From: Microcaldota archaeon
Lineage (GTDB): Archaea; Micrarchaeota; Micrarchaeia; Micrarchaeales; CABMGC01
DNA: 32,130 bases
Reading direction: 5' to 3'
Assembly: GCA_021804105.1 (NCBI GenBank)
Contig: JAJZKP010000009.1
Span: 1 to 32,130, forward strand
Shown piece after piece: positions 9,594 through 16,122 of this stretch (within the stretch, counting starts at the first letter, position 1; each line of letters begins with the position of its first letter). The position numbers were made by a program, and so were the translations under genes. The notes beneath the pieces are model-generated. The model did not search any database. It had not been told where the DNA came from and worked only from the letters and a program-made list of their open reading frames with translations.

Positions 9594-9626
9594 AATACAG
9601 CCTTTAGATATATAAATGTTTGTATT
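9594..9626 (-). promoter_or_regulatory. Heat-shock operon promoter with inverted repeat around the TATA box
   Basis: A TATA box (ATTTATATATC, minus strand, 9617-9607) lies 24 bases before ATG 9588. It is flanked by a perfect 6-base inverted repeat, AATACA (9594-9599) and TGTATT (9621-9626), symmetric about the box. A dimeric repressor bound here would block TBP. The site is the natural candidate for autoregulation by the adjoining winged-helix protein. Confidence 0.5.
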
Positions 9627-9742
9627 ATTTCAACAAATCATTGTAAATAACCATATTATATTGTCTATTTACCACTTTTCCTAATAATGCATGCGACAAT
9701 GCTGTGGCATCATCATATGGCAAATGATTGTCATGGTTGTAG

Positions 9743-9750
9743 TATAAATA
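9743..9750 (+). promoter_or_regulatory. TATA box for the thioredoxin/NHL operon
   Basis: TATAAATA lies about 30 bases before the GTG start at 9780; GAGG at 9772-9775 is a short ribosome site. The rest of the 9627-9742 gap shows only an imperfectly supported repeat, GACAAT (9695-9700) with ATTGTC (9727-9732). Confidence 0.5.
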
Positions 9751-9779
9751 CTTTCGATCAAACATGTTGTTGAGGACCT

Positions 9780-11306
9780 GTGAACAGCATACTAGACATA
9801 CTCTCACCTTTCAATATATTCACCGAGAAGGAATTCCCGCCAGGTTCGGTCTGGCCCAATCTTAGCGAGCCGTTGCGCCTCGAAGACCTTAAAGGCAACG
9901 TGGTTATACTTGATTTCTGGACATACTGTTGCATAAACTGCATGCACATGCTGCACGAACTTGAGGAAGTGGAGAAAAAATACACGGATTCGCCGGTCAT
10001 AATCATCGGGGTGCATTCGGCCAAGTTCGCAAACGAGAAGGATAAGCGGAACATAGAGAACGCCATAGCAAGGTATGACATAAGGCACCCAGTGGTGATA
10101 GACAACGACATGAAGATCTGGAGGGCTTACGGCTCGCAAGGGTGGCCTACTATAATGATAATAGATCCTACCGGCAAGATCGTGTATCGCCAATCCGGCG
10201 AAGGACAGGTTACCAGCATTGAGCATACAGTTGACAGGCTTCTTGAAGAAGCCAAGAAAAACAATACCCTAAAGCCGCGCGTGCGCATGAAACTGGTCGG
10301 CCAGAAGAAGCACGGATCCATACTATCGTATCCTGGAAAGCTTGCATTATCCCCTGACGGCTCAAGGCTAGCGGTAAGCGACTCTGGCAACAATCGTATA
10401 CTGATAATAAACCTTAATAACAATGTAATAACAACATCTATAGGCGGCGTCAACCCTGGGTTTGCTGACGGTAACTTCGCCAAAGCGCTCTTTTACAGGC
10501 CACAGGGAGTAGCATGGCCTAAAAATGATATTATCTATGTTGCAGATACAGACAACCATTCAATAAGGCAGATAGACCTGGATGAAGAATGCGTTTCTAC
10601 CATAGCCGGTACAGGACACGAATCCAATTGGCTAGCCCTGGGCGGGGATGCATTGAAAGTAGCACTCAACTCTCCGTGGGACATTGCATACAACGAAGGC
10701 ATGCTATATATTGCCATGGCAGGTACGCACCAGATCTGGAAATACAACATAAACAAGAAGGACATACGCCCGTTTGCCGGGAGCGGCTACGAGGGCATAG
10801 AGGACGGAAAGGGGATGGGATCTTTGCTGGCACAGCCTAGCGGACTCAGCGTCAGCGGCGATTATATCTACTTTGTCGACAGCGAAGCTTCTGCTATCAG
10901 AAGGGCAAGCATTTCGACACAAAGGATAGAGACCTTAGTAGGCACTGGTCTATTCAACTTTGGCTATAAGGACGGCAAGTTCGGGCAGGCGCTATTCCAG
11001 CACCCGCTTGGCATCTGCACAGGCGATTCTAACTTATATGTTGCAGATACTTACAACGGCATGATAAGGATGCTTGATCTAAAGAAAGGCGAAGTCAATA
11101 CAGCGGTCGGAGGCAAGGATCATTACGGCATGTGCAAGTTCGATGACCCAAAATGCGATGTGTTGGGCCTTTACGAGCCTGGGGATGTCAAGATGGGCAA
11201 TAGAAAGCTGTATATTGCCGATACCAACAATCATCTCGTCAGAGCATTCGACTTAAACGAGAAAGTGCTAACGACCCTGGAGTTGTCAGAAAGGCTGAAG
11301 ACATGA
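9780..11306 (+). CDS. NHLRC2-like thioredoxin-fold / NHL beta-propeller protein
   Basis: Two-domain protein of 508 residues. Residues about 15-150 form a thioredoxin/TlpA-like domain with FWTYCCINCMHML. This CCxxC active site (Cys50, Cys51, Cys54) is the hallmark of the NHLRC2 family. HPVVIDNDMKIWRAYGSQGWPT supplies the conserved cis-Pro region. Residues about 170-500 are a six-bladed NHL propeller with repeated YVADTDNHSIRQIDL-type blades (VADTYNGMIRMLDL, IADTNNHLVRAFDL). There is no signal peptide or membrane helix, so it is probably cytosolic. The family occurs from bacteria to humans; its biochemical role is poorly defined. Starts at GTG 9780 and shares ATGA with the next gene, so the two are translationally coupled. 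Confidence 0.85.
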   Translation: MNSILDILSPFNIFTEKEFPPGSVWPNLSEPLRLEDLKGNVVILDFWTYCCINCMHMLHELEEVEKKYTDSPVIIIGVHSAKFANEKDKRNIENAIARYDIRHPVVIDNDMKIWRAYGSQGWPTIMIIDPTGKIVYRQSGEGQVTSIEHTVDRLLEEAKKNNTLKPRVRMKLVGQKKHGSILSYPGKLALSPDGSRLAVSDSGNNRILIINLNNNVITTSIGGVNPGFADGNFAKALFYRPQGVAWPKNDIIYVADTDNHSIRQIDLDEECVSTIAGTGHESNWLALGGDALKVALNSPWDIAYNEGMLYIAMAGTHQIWKYNINKKDIRPFAGSGYEGIEDGKGMGSLLAQPSGLSVSGDYIYFVDSEASAIRRASISTQRIETLVGTGLFNFGYKDGKFGQALFQHPLGICTGDSNLYVADTYNGMIRMLDLKKGEVNTAVGGKDHYGMCKFDDPKCDVLGLYEPGDVKMGNRKLYIADTNNHLVRAFDLNEKVLTTLELSERLKT

Positions 11307-12178
11307 TAAAAGGAATACCGAACTCTATTGACGGGAAACTTGTAACATTCCTTGCTACCGATAGGCTTATACTAAACGGATTTCTGGTAGAGAAAGAAAG
11401 CTCGCGGTCATGTATAGTCTATGTGCATGGGATGACCGGGAATTTCTACGGCGGCCTTCTCTCAAAGACACTTGCCAAGCGTGCACTCAAATACAACTAC
11501 TCCACTTTTGTAGTCAATACGCGGGGCCATGATATCTTGAGTAGCGGCAGGCTCGCAAATCAAGCAATGAAGCATGTTACTATAGGTACAATGGTGGAAA
11601 AATTCGAAGACAGCATAAAGGATCTAGACGGTGCACTTCGATACCTTAAAAGCATTGGATATGCCAGGTTCTTTCTTGTAGGGCATAGTACTGGCTGCCA
11701 GAAAATACTATATTACCAGTACGTGCGCAAACGCAGAGATGTTAAGGCGCTGGCACTCCTTGCTCCGGATGACGACTACAACCTGAATAAAAGGAACTTG
11801 GGAAACAAATGGAGAACTACTGTGTCCCGGGCCAGGGTACTGTCAAGGACAAGGAAAAGCAGGGAATACAACCCCGGCATCCCTTTCTCTCCAGCCCGTT
11901 TCATGTCTATCGCAGACCCGAAGAGGATCGAGGCAAGGCTATTCAACTACGAAGGCGGGCTTGTAGAATTTACCAGCGTGAATACCCCTATGTATGTTGT
12001 TTTCGGGACAAAGGATGAAGGCGCAGTAAAGCCGGTAAAGGAATATGTCGCAACGCTCTGGAGAAAGACCTCATCAAGCAACTATGGGTCGCTAATAATA
12101 AAGAACGCACGCCATTCCTTCAGTGGATACGAGAAAGTAGTCTCTGACTCTGTAATCAAATGGATCTCCAGCATCTAA
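11303..12178 (+). CDS. Alpha/beta hydrolase
   Basis: Serine hydrolase of the alpha/beta fold with no signal peptide. The oxyanion segment is VYVHGMTGNFYGG (residues 39-51), the nucleophile elbow GHSTG puts Ser129 in place, and Asp238 (GTKDEG) and His271 (NARHSF) complete a plausible triad. The overall pattern (NTRGHD, nucleophile, long lid from about 158 to 220) resembles DUF1749-like hydrolases; the substrate is unknown. The ATG overlaps the upstream stop codon by four bases, so it works in an operon with the thioredoxin/NHL protein. The stop codon overlaps the stop of the convergent gene by four bases. Confidence 0.85.
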   Translation: MIKGIPNSIDGKLVTFLATDRLILNGFLVEKESSRSCIVYVHGMTGNFYGGLLSKTLAKRALKYNYSTFVVNTRGHDILSSGRLANQAMKHVTIGTMVEKFEDSIKDLDGALRYLKSIGYARFFLVGHSTGCQKILYYQYVRKRRDVKALALLAPDDDYNLNKRNLGNKWRTTVSRARVLSRTRKSREYNPGIPFSPARFMSIADPKRIEARLFNYEGGLVEFTSVNTPMYVVFGTKDEGAVKPVKEYVATLWRKTSSSNYGSLIIKNARHSFSGYEKVVSDSVIKWISSI

Positions 12179-12750
12179 ACTGGCTTGTTCCTACTCCTTC
12201 TTCCAAGGAAGACCACCGCAAGTATCACAATAATGATTATTGCTGCAATCAGTGCGTATAGTTCAACAGGGGATCCGGAAGTGGAGCTCTGTGTCTGTCC
12301 AGGTGCTTGGCCAGACGCACCGGAGCTATTTGTAGGTGCTGACTGCGATACTATTATCGTAAGCACGGCATTGTTTGTACTTGGATCATCACCTGTTGCA
12401 CTGAGCATTGCCTTGTACGTGCCTGGCTTTGCGAACTGGGTAAGTTGTATCGATAGAACCCCGCTGAAAGGTGGCTCACCAGTATTGACGCTGGGGCTAA
12501 GGTCAATCCCCAACTGCTGTAATGCGCTCTGGTTGTCTATGACTAGATTTGTACCCCACGTCTTTCCACTTGACAAGTTTACGGTATATCCTACAGTGGC
12601 TGCGCCTCCCAGCGCAACAGTAACGCTGCTACTATTAAGCAATATTGTAGACGTGCCATAGCCGCCTGCGGCATGTGCTGTGGTAATAAGCATCATGGCA
12701 ATTATTGCTGCTGTTAATCCAATCTTCGGGGTACCAACCATCCAAACCAC
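12175..12750 (-). CDS. Secreted or cell-surface protein with C-terminal membrane anchor
   Basis: Not recognised by family. It has an N-terminal signal sequence (IGLTAAIIAMMLITTAHAAGG, cleavage likely after AHA). A beta-rich domain of about 110 residues (TVALGGAATVGYTVNLSSG, FSGVLSIQLTQFAKPGTYK) resembles an Ig-like/CARDB-type extracellular module. A Ser/Gly/Gln/Thr-rich stalk follows, then a C-terminal membrane helix (ELYALIAAIIIIVILAVVFL) with a basic stop-transfer tail RRSRNKPV. It is thus predicted to be anchored and to face outward. A TATA box at 12771-12784 places the transcript start at about GTG 12750 (leaderless); ATG 12741 is the alternative start. Function unknown. Confidence 0.7.
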   Translation of the reverse strand: MVWMVGTPKIGLTAAIIAMMLITTAHAAGGYGTSTILLNSSSVTVALGGAATVGYTVNLSSGKTWGTNLVIDNQSALQQLGIDLSPSVNTGEPPFSGVLSIQLTQFAKPGTYKAMLSATGDDPSTNNAVLTIIVSQSAPTNSSGASGQAPGQTQSSTSGSPVELYALIAAIIIIVILAVVFLGRRSRNKPV

Positions 12751-12770
12751 AATTAGATGTATATTGGTAT

Positions 12771-12814
12771 GTTATATTATAAACGTAACTGATCAGGCCA
12801 AGGAACCTTGGGCC
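12771..12814 (-). promoter_or_regulatory. Promoter of the anchored surface protein with upstream hairpin
   Basis: On the minus strand GTTTATAATATAAC (12784-12771) is a good TATA box. Directly upstream, GGCCAAGG AA CCTTGGGCC (12796-12814) is an 8-bp inverted repeat with one bulged G. It could be the transcription end of the upstream minus-strand gene (stop at 12863) or an operator. No T-run follows, so a classical terminator is not supported. Confidence 0.4.
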
Positions 12815-12862
12815 TTAGCTTGACAGTAATGCCATACGCCACAAAGCGACCCGCTGGCTTGG

Positions 12863-13195
12863 TCACTCGCCCTGCACAGCGAGCCTTCTCAGCGACTTCA
12901 TGGAAATATTCGGAAATGTCCTTCTAAAGGCTGCCGCATTGATCCTTGCCTGGCTTATCATTGCTGGAGTTCCCAATCCTCCGACTACCATTGCCCATGC
13001 AACTACGTTGCCATGCGATACATCGATATGTACTCCCATGGCTGTTCCTACTGCACCAGCAACGCCTACTCCTGCCGCGAGTACCGCGCCTCTCCTAGCC
13101 CCTATAATATCCCTAGCTGCGCTCTCCGGGCCTATTGCTACGAACCTATCCTGAGCATGCCTTATATATCGTTCTCTGAAGGTCATCGAATTCAC
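12863..13195 (-). CDS. Hypothetical small membrane protein
   Basis: Not recognised. It is 110 residues with a basic, polar N-terminus (FRERYIRHAQDRFV), then two hydrophobic Gly/Ala-rich segments (AVLAAGVGVAGAVGTAMGV and VVAWAMVVGGLGTPAMI) likely to form a membrane hairpin, and a basic C-terminal tail (FRRTFPNISMKSLRRL). A TATA box (TTTTATATATC, minus strand, 13227-13217) lies 27 bases before GTG 13195, arguing that this is an expressed, leaderless gene; ATG 13186 is an alternative start. It is divergent from the membrane-tethered regulator at 13392, so the two may share control sequences. Confidence 0.55.
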   Translation of the reverse strand: MNSMTFRERYIRHAQDRFVAIGPESAARDIIGARRGAVLAAGVGVAGAVGTAMGVHIDVSHGNVVAWAMVVGGLGTPAMISQARINAAAFRRTFPNISMKSLRRLAVQGE

Positions 13196-13216
13196 GCTAT
13201 TCTATATCACTTTCCT

Positions 13217-13227
13217 GATATATAAAA
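13217..13227 (-). promoter_or_regulatory. TATA box of the small membrane protein gene
   Basis: TTTTATATATC (minus strand) lies 22-32 bases before GTG 13195, the spacing expected for a leaderless archaeal transcript. Confidence 0.5.
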
Positions 13228-13251
13228 GACCATGAAAATGCACAATTTCTG

Positions 13252-13307
13252 GGCCATCTTTGATTAAACTGCGCATGGATGGCCTGAGGAATGACATATG
13301 TTATGTC
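13252..13307. promoter_or_regulatory. Two inverted repeats in the divergent 13196-13391 intergenic region
   Basis: GGCCATC (13252-13258) and GATGGCC (13278-13284) form a 7-base inverted repeat with a 19-base spacer. GACATA-TGT-TATGTC (13293-13307) is a perfect 6+6 palindrome with a 3-base spacer, the size of a dimeric winged-helix operator. Both lie between the divergent TATA boxes at 13217-13227 and 13359-13365. They are candidate operators for the regulator gene that follows. Confidence 0.45.
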
Positions 13308-13358
13308 CTTGTCTTATAAGAGTAAAACCTTCAAAAAACCTATTCTTCCGGTAACCAA

Positions 13359-13365
13359 TTTATAC
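13359..13365 (+). promoter_or_regulatory. TATA box of the membrane-tethered regulator
   Basis: TTTATAC lies 27-33 bases before ATG 13392, the spacing for a leaderless transcript. This supports ATG 13392 as start over the in-frame codon at 13371. Confidence 0.45.
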
Positions 13366-13391
13366 CTGCATTGATATGGATTATTGATTTT

Positions 13392-14276
13392 ATGAGCAAA
13401 ATGCTAGAAACCAAGAACAAGATTCTAGCCCTTCTAAAAAGTCGGCAGATGACAATAAGCGAACTGAGCAGGGAGCTTAAACTCTCCACAGCAACAGTAA
13501 GCCAGCACATGGATGAGCTGCAGCGGATGGGATCAATAGAGCGAGTGGAGAACCGACACTTCAAGAAATTGAAGTATTACCGAATAACTGAGCACACAAG
13601 CGAGGCAAGGCAGCAGGTCATGCCCATGGCAAGGTACCTTGCCGGAGTTGCTGTAGTTATCGTAGTCCTTGCATTCATGGTTGCTGTGTACACTCCGGGG
13701 CTGTTTAAGCGCAGTCAGAGTTCACCCGTAACCACAACAGCTCCAAATTCCAGCGCCGTACCAGCAATAACAAGTACTGCTTCAGCACCCTCTCCTGCAG
13801 GCGTGCAGTCGCTAGCATGCCCTATGATTGCATATACGCTAAACGGGAGCATAAGTGGGTACACTGGAGCAGACTTGTATAATATCAGTTACAACAACGG
13901 TACAGTAGCCGATTATGCAATCAGGGCTGGCTCTAATGCCACGCTGAATGTTACTGAACTTGTTGAAAACGTGCTTAACCTTAACTCAAGCATAAATTAC
14001 AACAGGCAGCATTCAATGATACTATTCCGCGAAGGCCAGGGATTCAACGAGTCGCATCCTGGCATTAGCATGAGCATAACCCCTGCCACTTACAACGCAG
14101 TTGATAACGAGACACTGCATGCTACTGCAACACTCTCCGTGAATGCCAGTGCCAGCGGCACATACTGGCTGTACATAGACGGCCCATGCGGAGGAGGAGT
14201 AAGGCCGGTGTTAATAACCATAGGGAGCAAGCCGTACAACGGCACTGTCATCATGCCTTCCGGCACATTCATATGA
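13392..14276 (+). CDS. Membrane-tethered winged-helix regulator with extracellular domain
   Basis: One-component transmembrane regulator by layout. Residues about 1-70 are a winged helix of the ArsR/MarR type (MTISELSRELKLSTATVSQHMDELQRMGSIERV); one membrane helix follows (ARYLAGVAVVIVVLAFMVAV). A Ser/Thr/Pro-rich stalk of about 45 residues leads to a 130-residue outer domain with many N-glycosylation sequons (NGS, NIS, NGT, NAT, NVT, NSS, NES, NAS) and three cysteines (ACP, and PCGGG near the end). The DNA-binding part would be cytoplasmic and the sensor outside. Archaeal HTH-membrane proteins of this kind are known, but the outer domain is not recognised. ATG 13392 fits a TATA box at 13359. 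The gene is convergent with the next one across a hairpin. Confidence 0.75.
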   Translation: MSKMLETKNKILALLKSRQMTISELSRELKLSTATVSQHMDELQRMGSIERVENRHFKKLKYYRITEHTSEARQQVMPMARYLAGVAVVIVVLAFMVAVYTPGLFKRSQSSPVTTTAPNSSAVPAITSTASAPSPAGVQSLACPMIAYTLNGSISGYTGADLYNISYNNGTVADYAIRAGSNATLNVTELVENVLNLNSSINYNRQHSMILFREGQGFNESHPGISMSITPATYNAVDNETLHATATLSVNASASGTYWLYIDGPCGGGVRPVLITIGSKPYNGTVIMPSGTFI

Positions 14277-14291
14277 TCCGGCACGGTGTAT

Positions 14292-14312
14292 CATGCAAGA
14301 CGCACTTGCATG
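14292..14312. terminator. Hairpin between convergent genes
   Basis: CATGCAAG (14292-14299), a 5-base loop, then CTTGCATG (14305-14312): a perfect 8-bp stem in the 53-base gap between two convergent stop codons. The placement suggests a bidirectional transcription end. No T-run flanks it, so intrinsic termination is inference. Confidence 0.45.
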
Positions 14313-14329
14313 GTCAGAGGCTGTACTAC

Positions 14330-15031
14330 CTATGCTTTTCTAGAAAGGGCCTTTAGTAAGTCTTCCATTGATTTAATTGCTTCTTCCTGGAGGCTATCAA
14401 AAGATATCATGTTGTGCATGCCACTCCTCCCTGAATCGCTTATCGCAAAAGCACGTATGATTCCGTTGTTATCACACAATACGCCATTCCCTGTCTTGAA
14501 TATGTCCCAGCATGCTTCGGCGAACGCGATGTGATTTGCCTTGCCTGAAAAATTAAGGTCTTTTACTACAAGAAGGCTTACCATCAACTCCGCATAATAA
14601 GGCACATTCTCAAGAGCCGCCCAGCTTGCCAGAGTAGTTGAGTTCATTGGATTAGTGCCTGCCCATCTGCGATCTCCCACAATTGCCCCGGCAACGTAAT
14701 CAAAAGACTTAGCGCTTGCGCTTTCCCTAAGTCTCTTGCCTGCTGCTGATCTAGAGGCACTGCGTTCTGCTGTCTTTGCAGCATGCAACGCAGCGTTTCC
14801 AGCAGCATCTTCGCTTCTAGGATTAATGCCTGCCCTGATTTCTGCTTTCATAGCTGCATTTATGGCATCAGGCCAGGTAGCACCTACTGATATCTCAACT
14901 GCAATGCCCTTTGCCTTTAGGTCCTTTGCAAGCTCCCTAAGCCTCTTCAAATCCGAATGCCAGAACCTCACGTTCTTAATGCCTGATACGAAATCGTTGG
15001 CCTCTTTGAGAAAATGTTCATGCATCTGCAC
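14330..15031 (-). CDS. Hypothetical protein, Ala-rich, helical
   Basis: Not recognised. It has 233 residues, no signal peptide and no membrane helix. The N-terminal third is charged and helical (FWHSDLKRLRELAKDLKAKGIAVEISVG). The middle is Ala/Ser/Arg-rich (GNAALHAAKTAERSASRSAAGKRLRESASA), and the C-terminal third contains FAEACWDIFKTGNGVLCDNNGIIRAFAIS. The ALENVPYYAELMVSLLVVKDL segment could be a buried core helix. The start is unclear: GTG 15031 or ATG 15025. Neither has a convincing ribosome site, although GGTGGT lies about 27 bases upstream. A TATA box at 15096-15109 suggests its own promoter. Its convergent neighbour ends 53 bases away. Confidence 0.6.
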   Translation of the reverse strand: MQMHEHFLKEANDFVSGIKNVRFWHSDLKRLRELAKDLKAKGIAVEISVGATWPDAINAAMKAEIRAGINPRSEDAAGNAALHAAKTAERSASRSAAGKRLRESASAKSFDYVAGAIVGDRRWAGTNPMNSTTLASWAALENVPYYAELMVSLLVVKDLNFSGKANHIAFAEACWDIFKTGNGVLCDNNGIIRAFAISDSGRSGMHNMISFDSLQEEAIKSMEDLLKALSRKA

Positions 15032-15340
15032 AGGCTTAATGCGTTCTATCCTACCACCGTATGTCGTTACCTAATCTTTAGAGTGGCGTTGAAGGTTTAT
15101 AATATAATCACTTCCAATAAAATGAAAGTTCCTCCTTATTTTCGGTTGTTATGGATTGTATACACGGCAGGCAGCTGCGACCAGTTTTGAAGAATAGACC
15201 TCCTGCAGCAATGGAGCCATACCTTGCGCCTACAGCCCCGTCGAGTTACAACTGTGAAAGTATTACAAATATGTATTGCGCACTTTCTGGTTCAATGGGC
15301 TTTTAGTCCGTCATGCCTTTGCATGACAAAACAGTGAAAA
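15032..15340. other. Intergenic region of 309 bases: promoter and hairpin, no convincing gene
   Basis: The left part holds the promoter of the minus-strand gene (TATA GATTATATTATAAA, 15109-15096); the same AT block could also serve the plus strand. The right part holds a perfect 7-bp hairpin, GTCATGC CTTT GCATGAC (15310-15327), 14 bases beyond the tRNA-Ala 3' end, possibly its transcription end. Open frames of up to 51 codons (plus strand, ATG 15150 to TAG 15306) show no protein-like pattern, so I do not call a gene. Confidence 0.4.
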
Positions 15341-15412
15341 TGGACTCCGCGGGATTTGAACCCGCAACCTCCTGCATGCCATGCAGGCGCGCTACCGTTG
15401 CGCTAGGAGCCC
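15341..15412 (-). tRNA. tRNA-Ala (anticodon GGC)
   Basis: A 72-base cloverleaf: acceptor GGGCTCC/GGAGTCC, D stem GCGC/GCGC with a 7-base loop, anticodon stem CCTGC/GCAGG with loop ATGGCAT, and T arm GCGGG-TTCAAAT-CCCGC. The G3-U70 wobble pair, the alanine identity element, is present and agrees with the GGC anticodon. The discriminator is A and CCA is not encoded. A TATA box (CTTTATATG, minus strand, 15452-15444) lies about 35 bases upstream of the 5' end. Confidence 0.96.
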
Positions 15413-15502
15413 ATAAAACAACAGTTAGAATTGGTTCCTTCAACATATAAAGTTTATGCACGCATCTCGGTGTAGAGCGCTAGGCAGTAATGCTTGCAAC
15501 GG

Positions 15503-15778
15503 TCATCTCCGACCCAAACCATTTACTGGCTTCCACCTTCTTGCCAAAGCCTGTATGGCTATTCCTGCAGCCAAGAAGACCACGCTCCACTCGAGGCTGA
15601 AAACTGCCGCCTGGTTGACGCAGTTGCACATGCCTTGGATTCCTGCAAGCTGTACTGGGCAGGAGCACGCAGCATCATTGTATTTTACGGCTCCGAACAC
15701 GAGAAAGATAACCCCGGAGAAAATCCAGATCAGGCTCCAGTTAATGGCCTTTGAGTAATTTTTCTTGTCGAGTCTCAT
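15503..15778 (-). CDS. Small two-helix membrane protein with cysteine motif
   Basis: Not recognised. It has 91 residues: a basic N-terminus (MRLDKKNYSK), membrane helix 1 (INWSLIWIFSGVIFLVFGAV), and an outer loop with four cysteines (ACSCPVQLAGIQGMCNC). Membrane helix 2 (FSLEWSVVFLAAGIAIQALA) and a basic tail (RRWKPVNGLGRR) follow. The positive ends predict both termini inside and the Cys loop outside, where it could bind a metal or form disulfides. ATG 15778 lies 55 bases after the lsm stop on the same strand; a TATA-like ACTATTTATATC is present in the lsm 3' end. Coding potential is supported by the coherent topology, not by a known family. Confidence 0.55.
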   Translation of the reverse strand: MRLDKKNYSKAINWSLIWIFSGVIFLVFGAVKYNDAACSCPVQLAGIQGMCNCVNQAAVFSLEWSVVFLAAGIAIQALARRWKPVNGLGRR

Positions 15779-15833
15779 CGCATCATGTCAAGGCCGCAGT
15801 GGCTCCGGCAGACTATGGAAGCTATTTCAGCTG

Positions 15834-16064
15834 TCAGGCCGGTGATATAAATAGTATATTCCCTCCCCTGAGGAGTATCGTGCCAAGCTTGGTCTTCAAG
15901 TTTCCGTCTTCAACTTCCTCTGCGCTGTCCAGTACAATATTCATGTGAGCATCGAATGATGTGACCTTGCCCCTTATATCCGTTCCATTCTTAAGCCGTA
16001 TCATTACCTGCTGCCCTATGGCCTTGTTCAACAAATCAAATGGCCTTTCCTGTGTCGTTGTCAT
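15834..16064 (-). CDS. lsm: Archaeal Sm-like (LSm) RNA-binding protein
   Basis: Sm-fold protein that forms a ring and binds U-rich RNA. The Sm1 motif (GQQVMIRLKNGTDIRGKVTSFDAHMNIVLD) with the conserved D-x-x-M-N and the Sm2 motif (ILLRGGNILFI, matching the IRGxxI signature) are intact. The 76 residues are the usual length. I chose ATG 16064 (MTTTQERPFDLL); an upstream in-frame TTG at 16088 is less likely. It follows rpoA'' on the same strand after about 58 bases and may be read through from the RNA polymerase operon. Confidence 0.93.
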   Translation of the reverse strand: MTTTQERPFDLLNKAIGQQVMIRLKNGTDIRGKVTSFDAHMNIVLDSAEEVEDGNLKTKLGTILLRGGNILFISPA

Positions 16065-16122
16065 AGAATCCACACAAATATAACTCAAATTTTGATGAGT
16101 AGTGTATGTACTGGCGTATTTA

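Noticed and set aside
9695-9732. GACAAT ... ATTGTC inverted repeat upstream of the NHLRC2-like gene
   Set aside because: Only six bases with a 26-base spacer, which is expected by chance in such AT-rich sequence.
15122-15306. Small plus-strand frames (22 and 51 codons) after an AT-rich block
   Set aside because: No protein-like composition, ribosome site or family; treated as intergenic.
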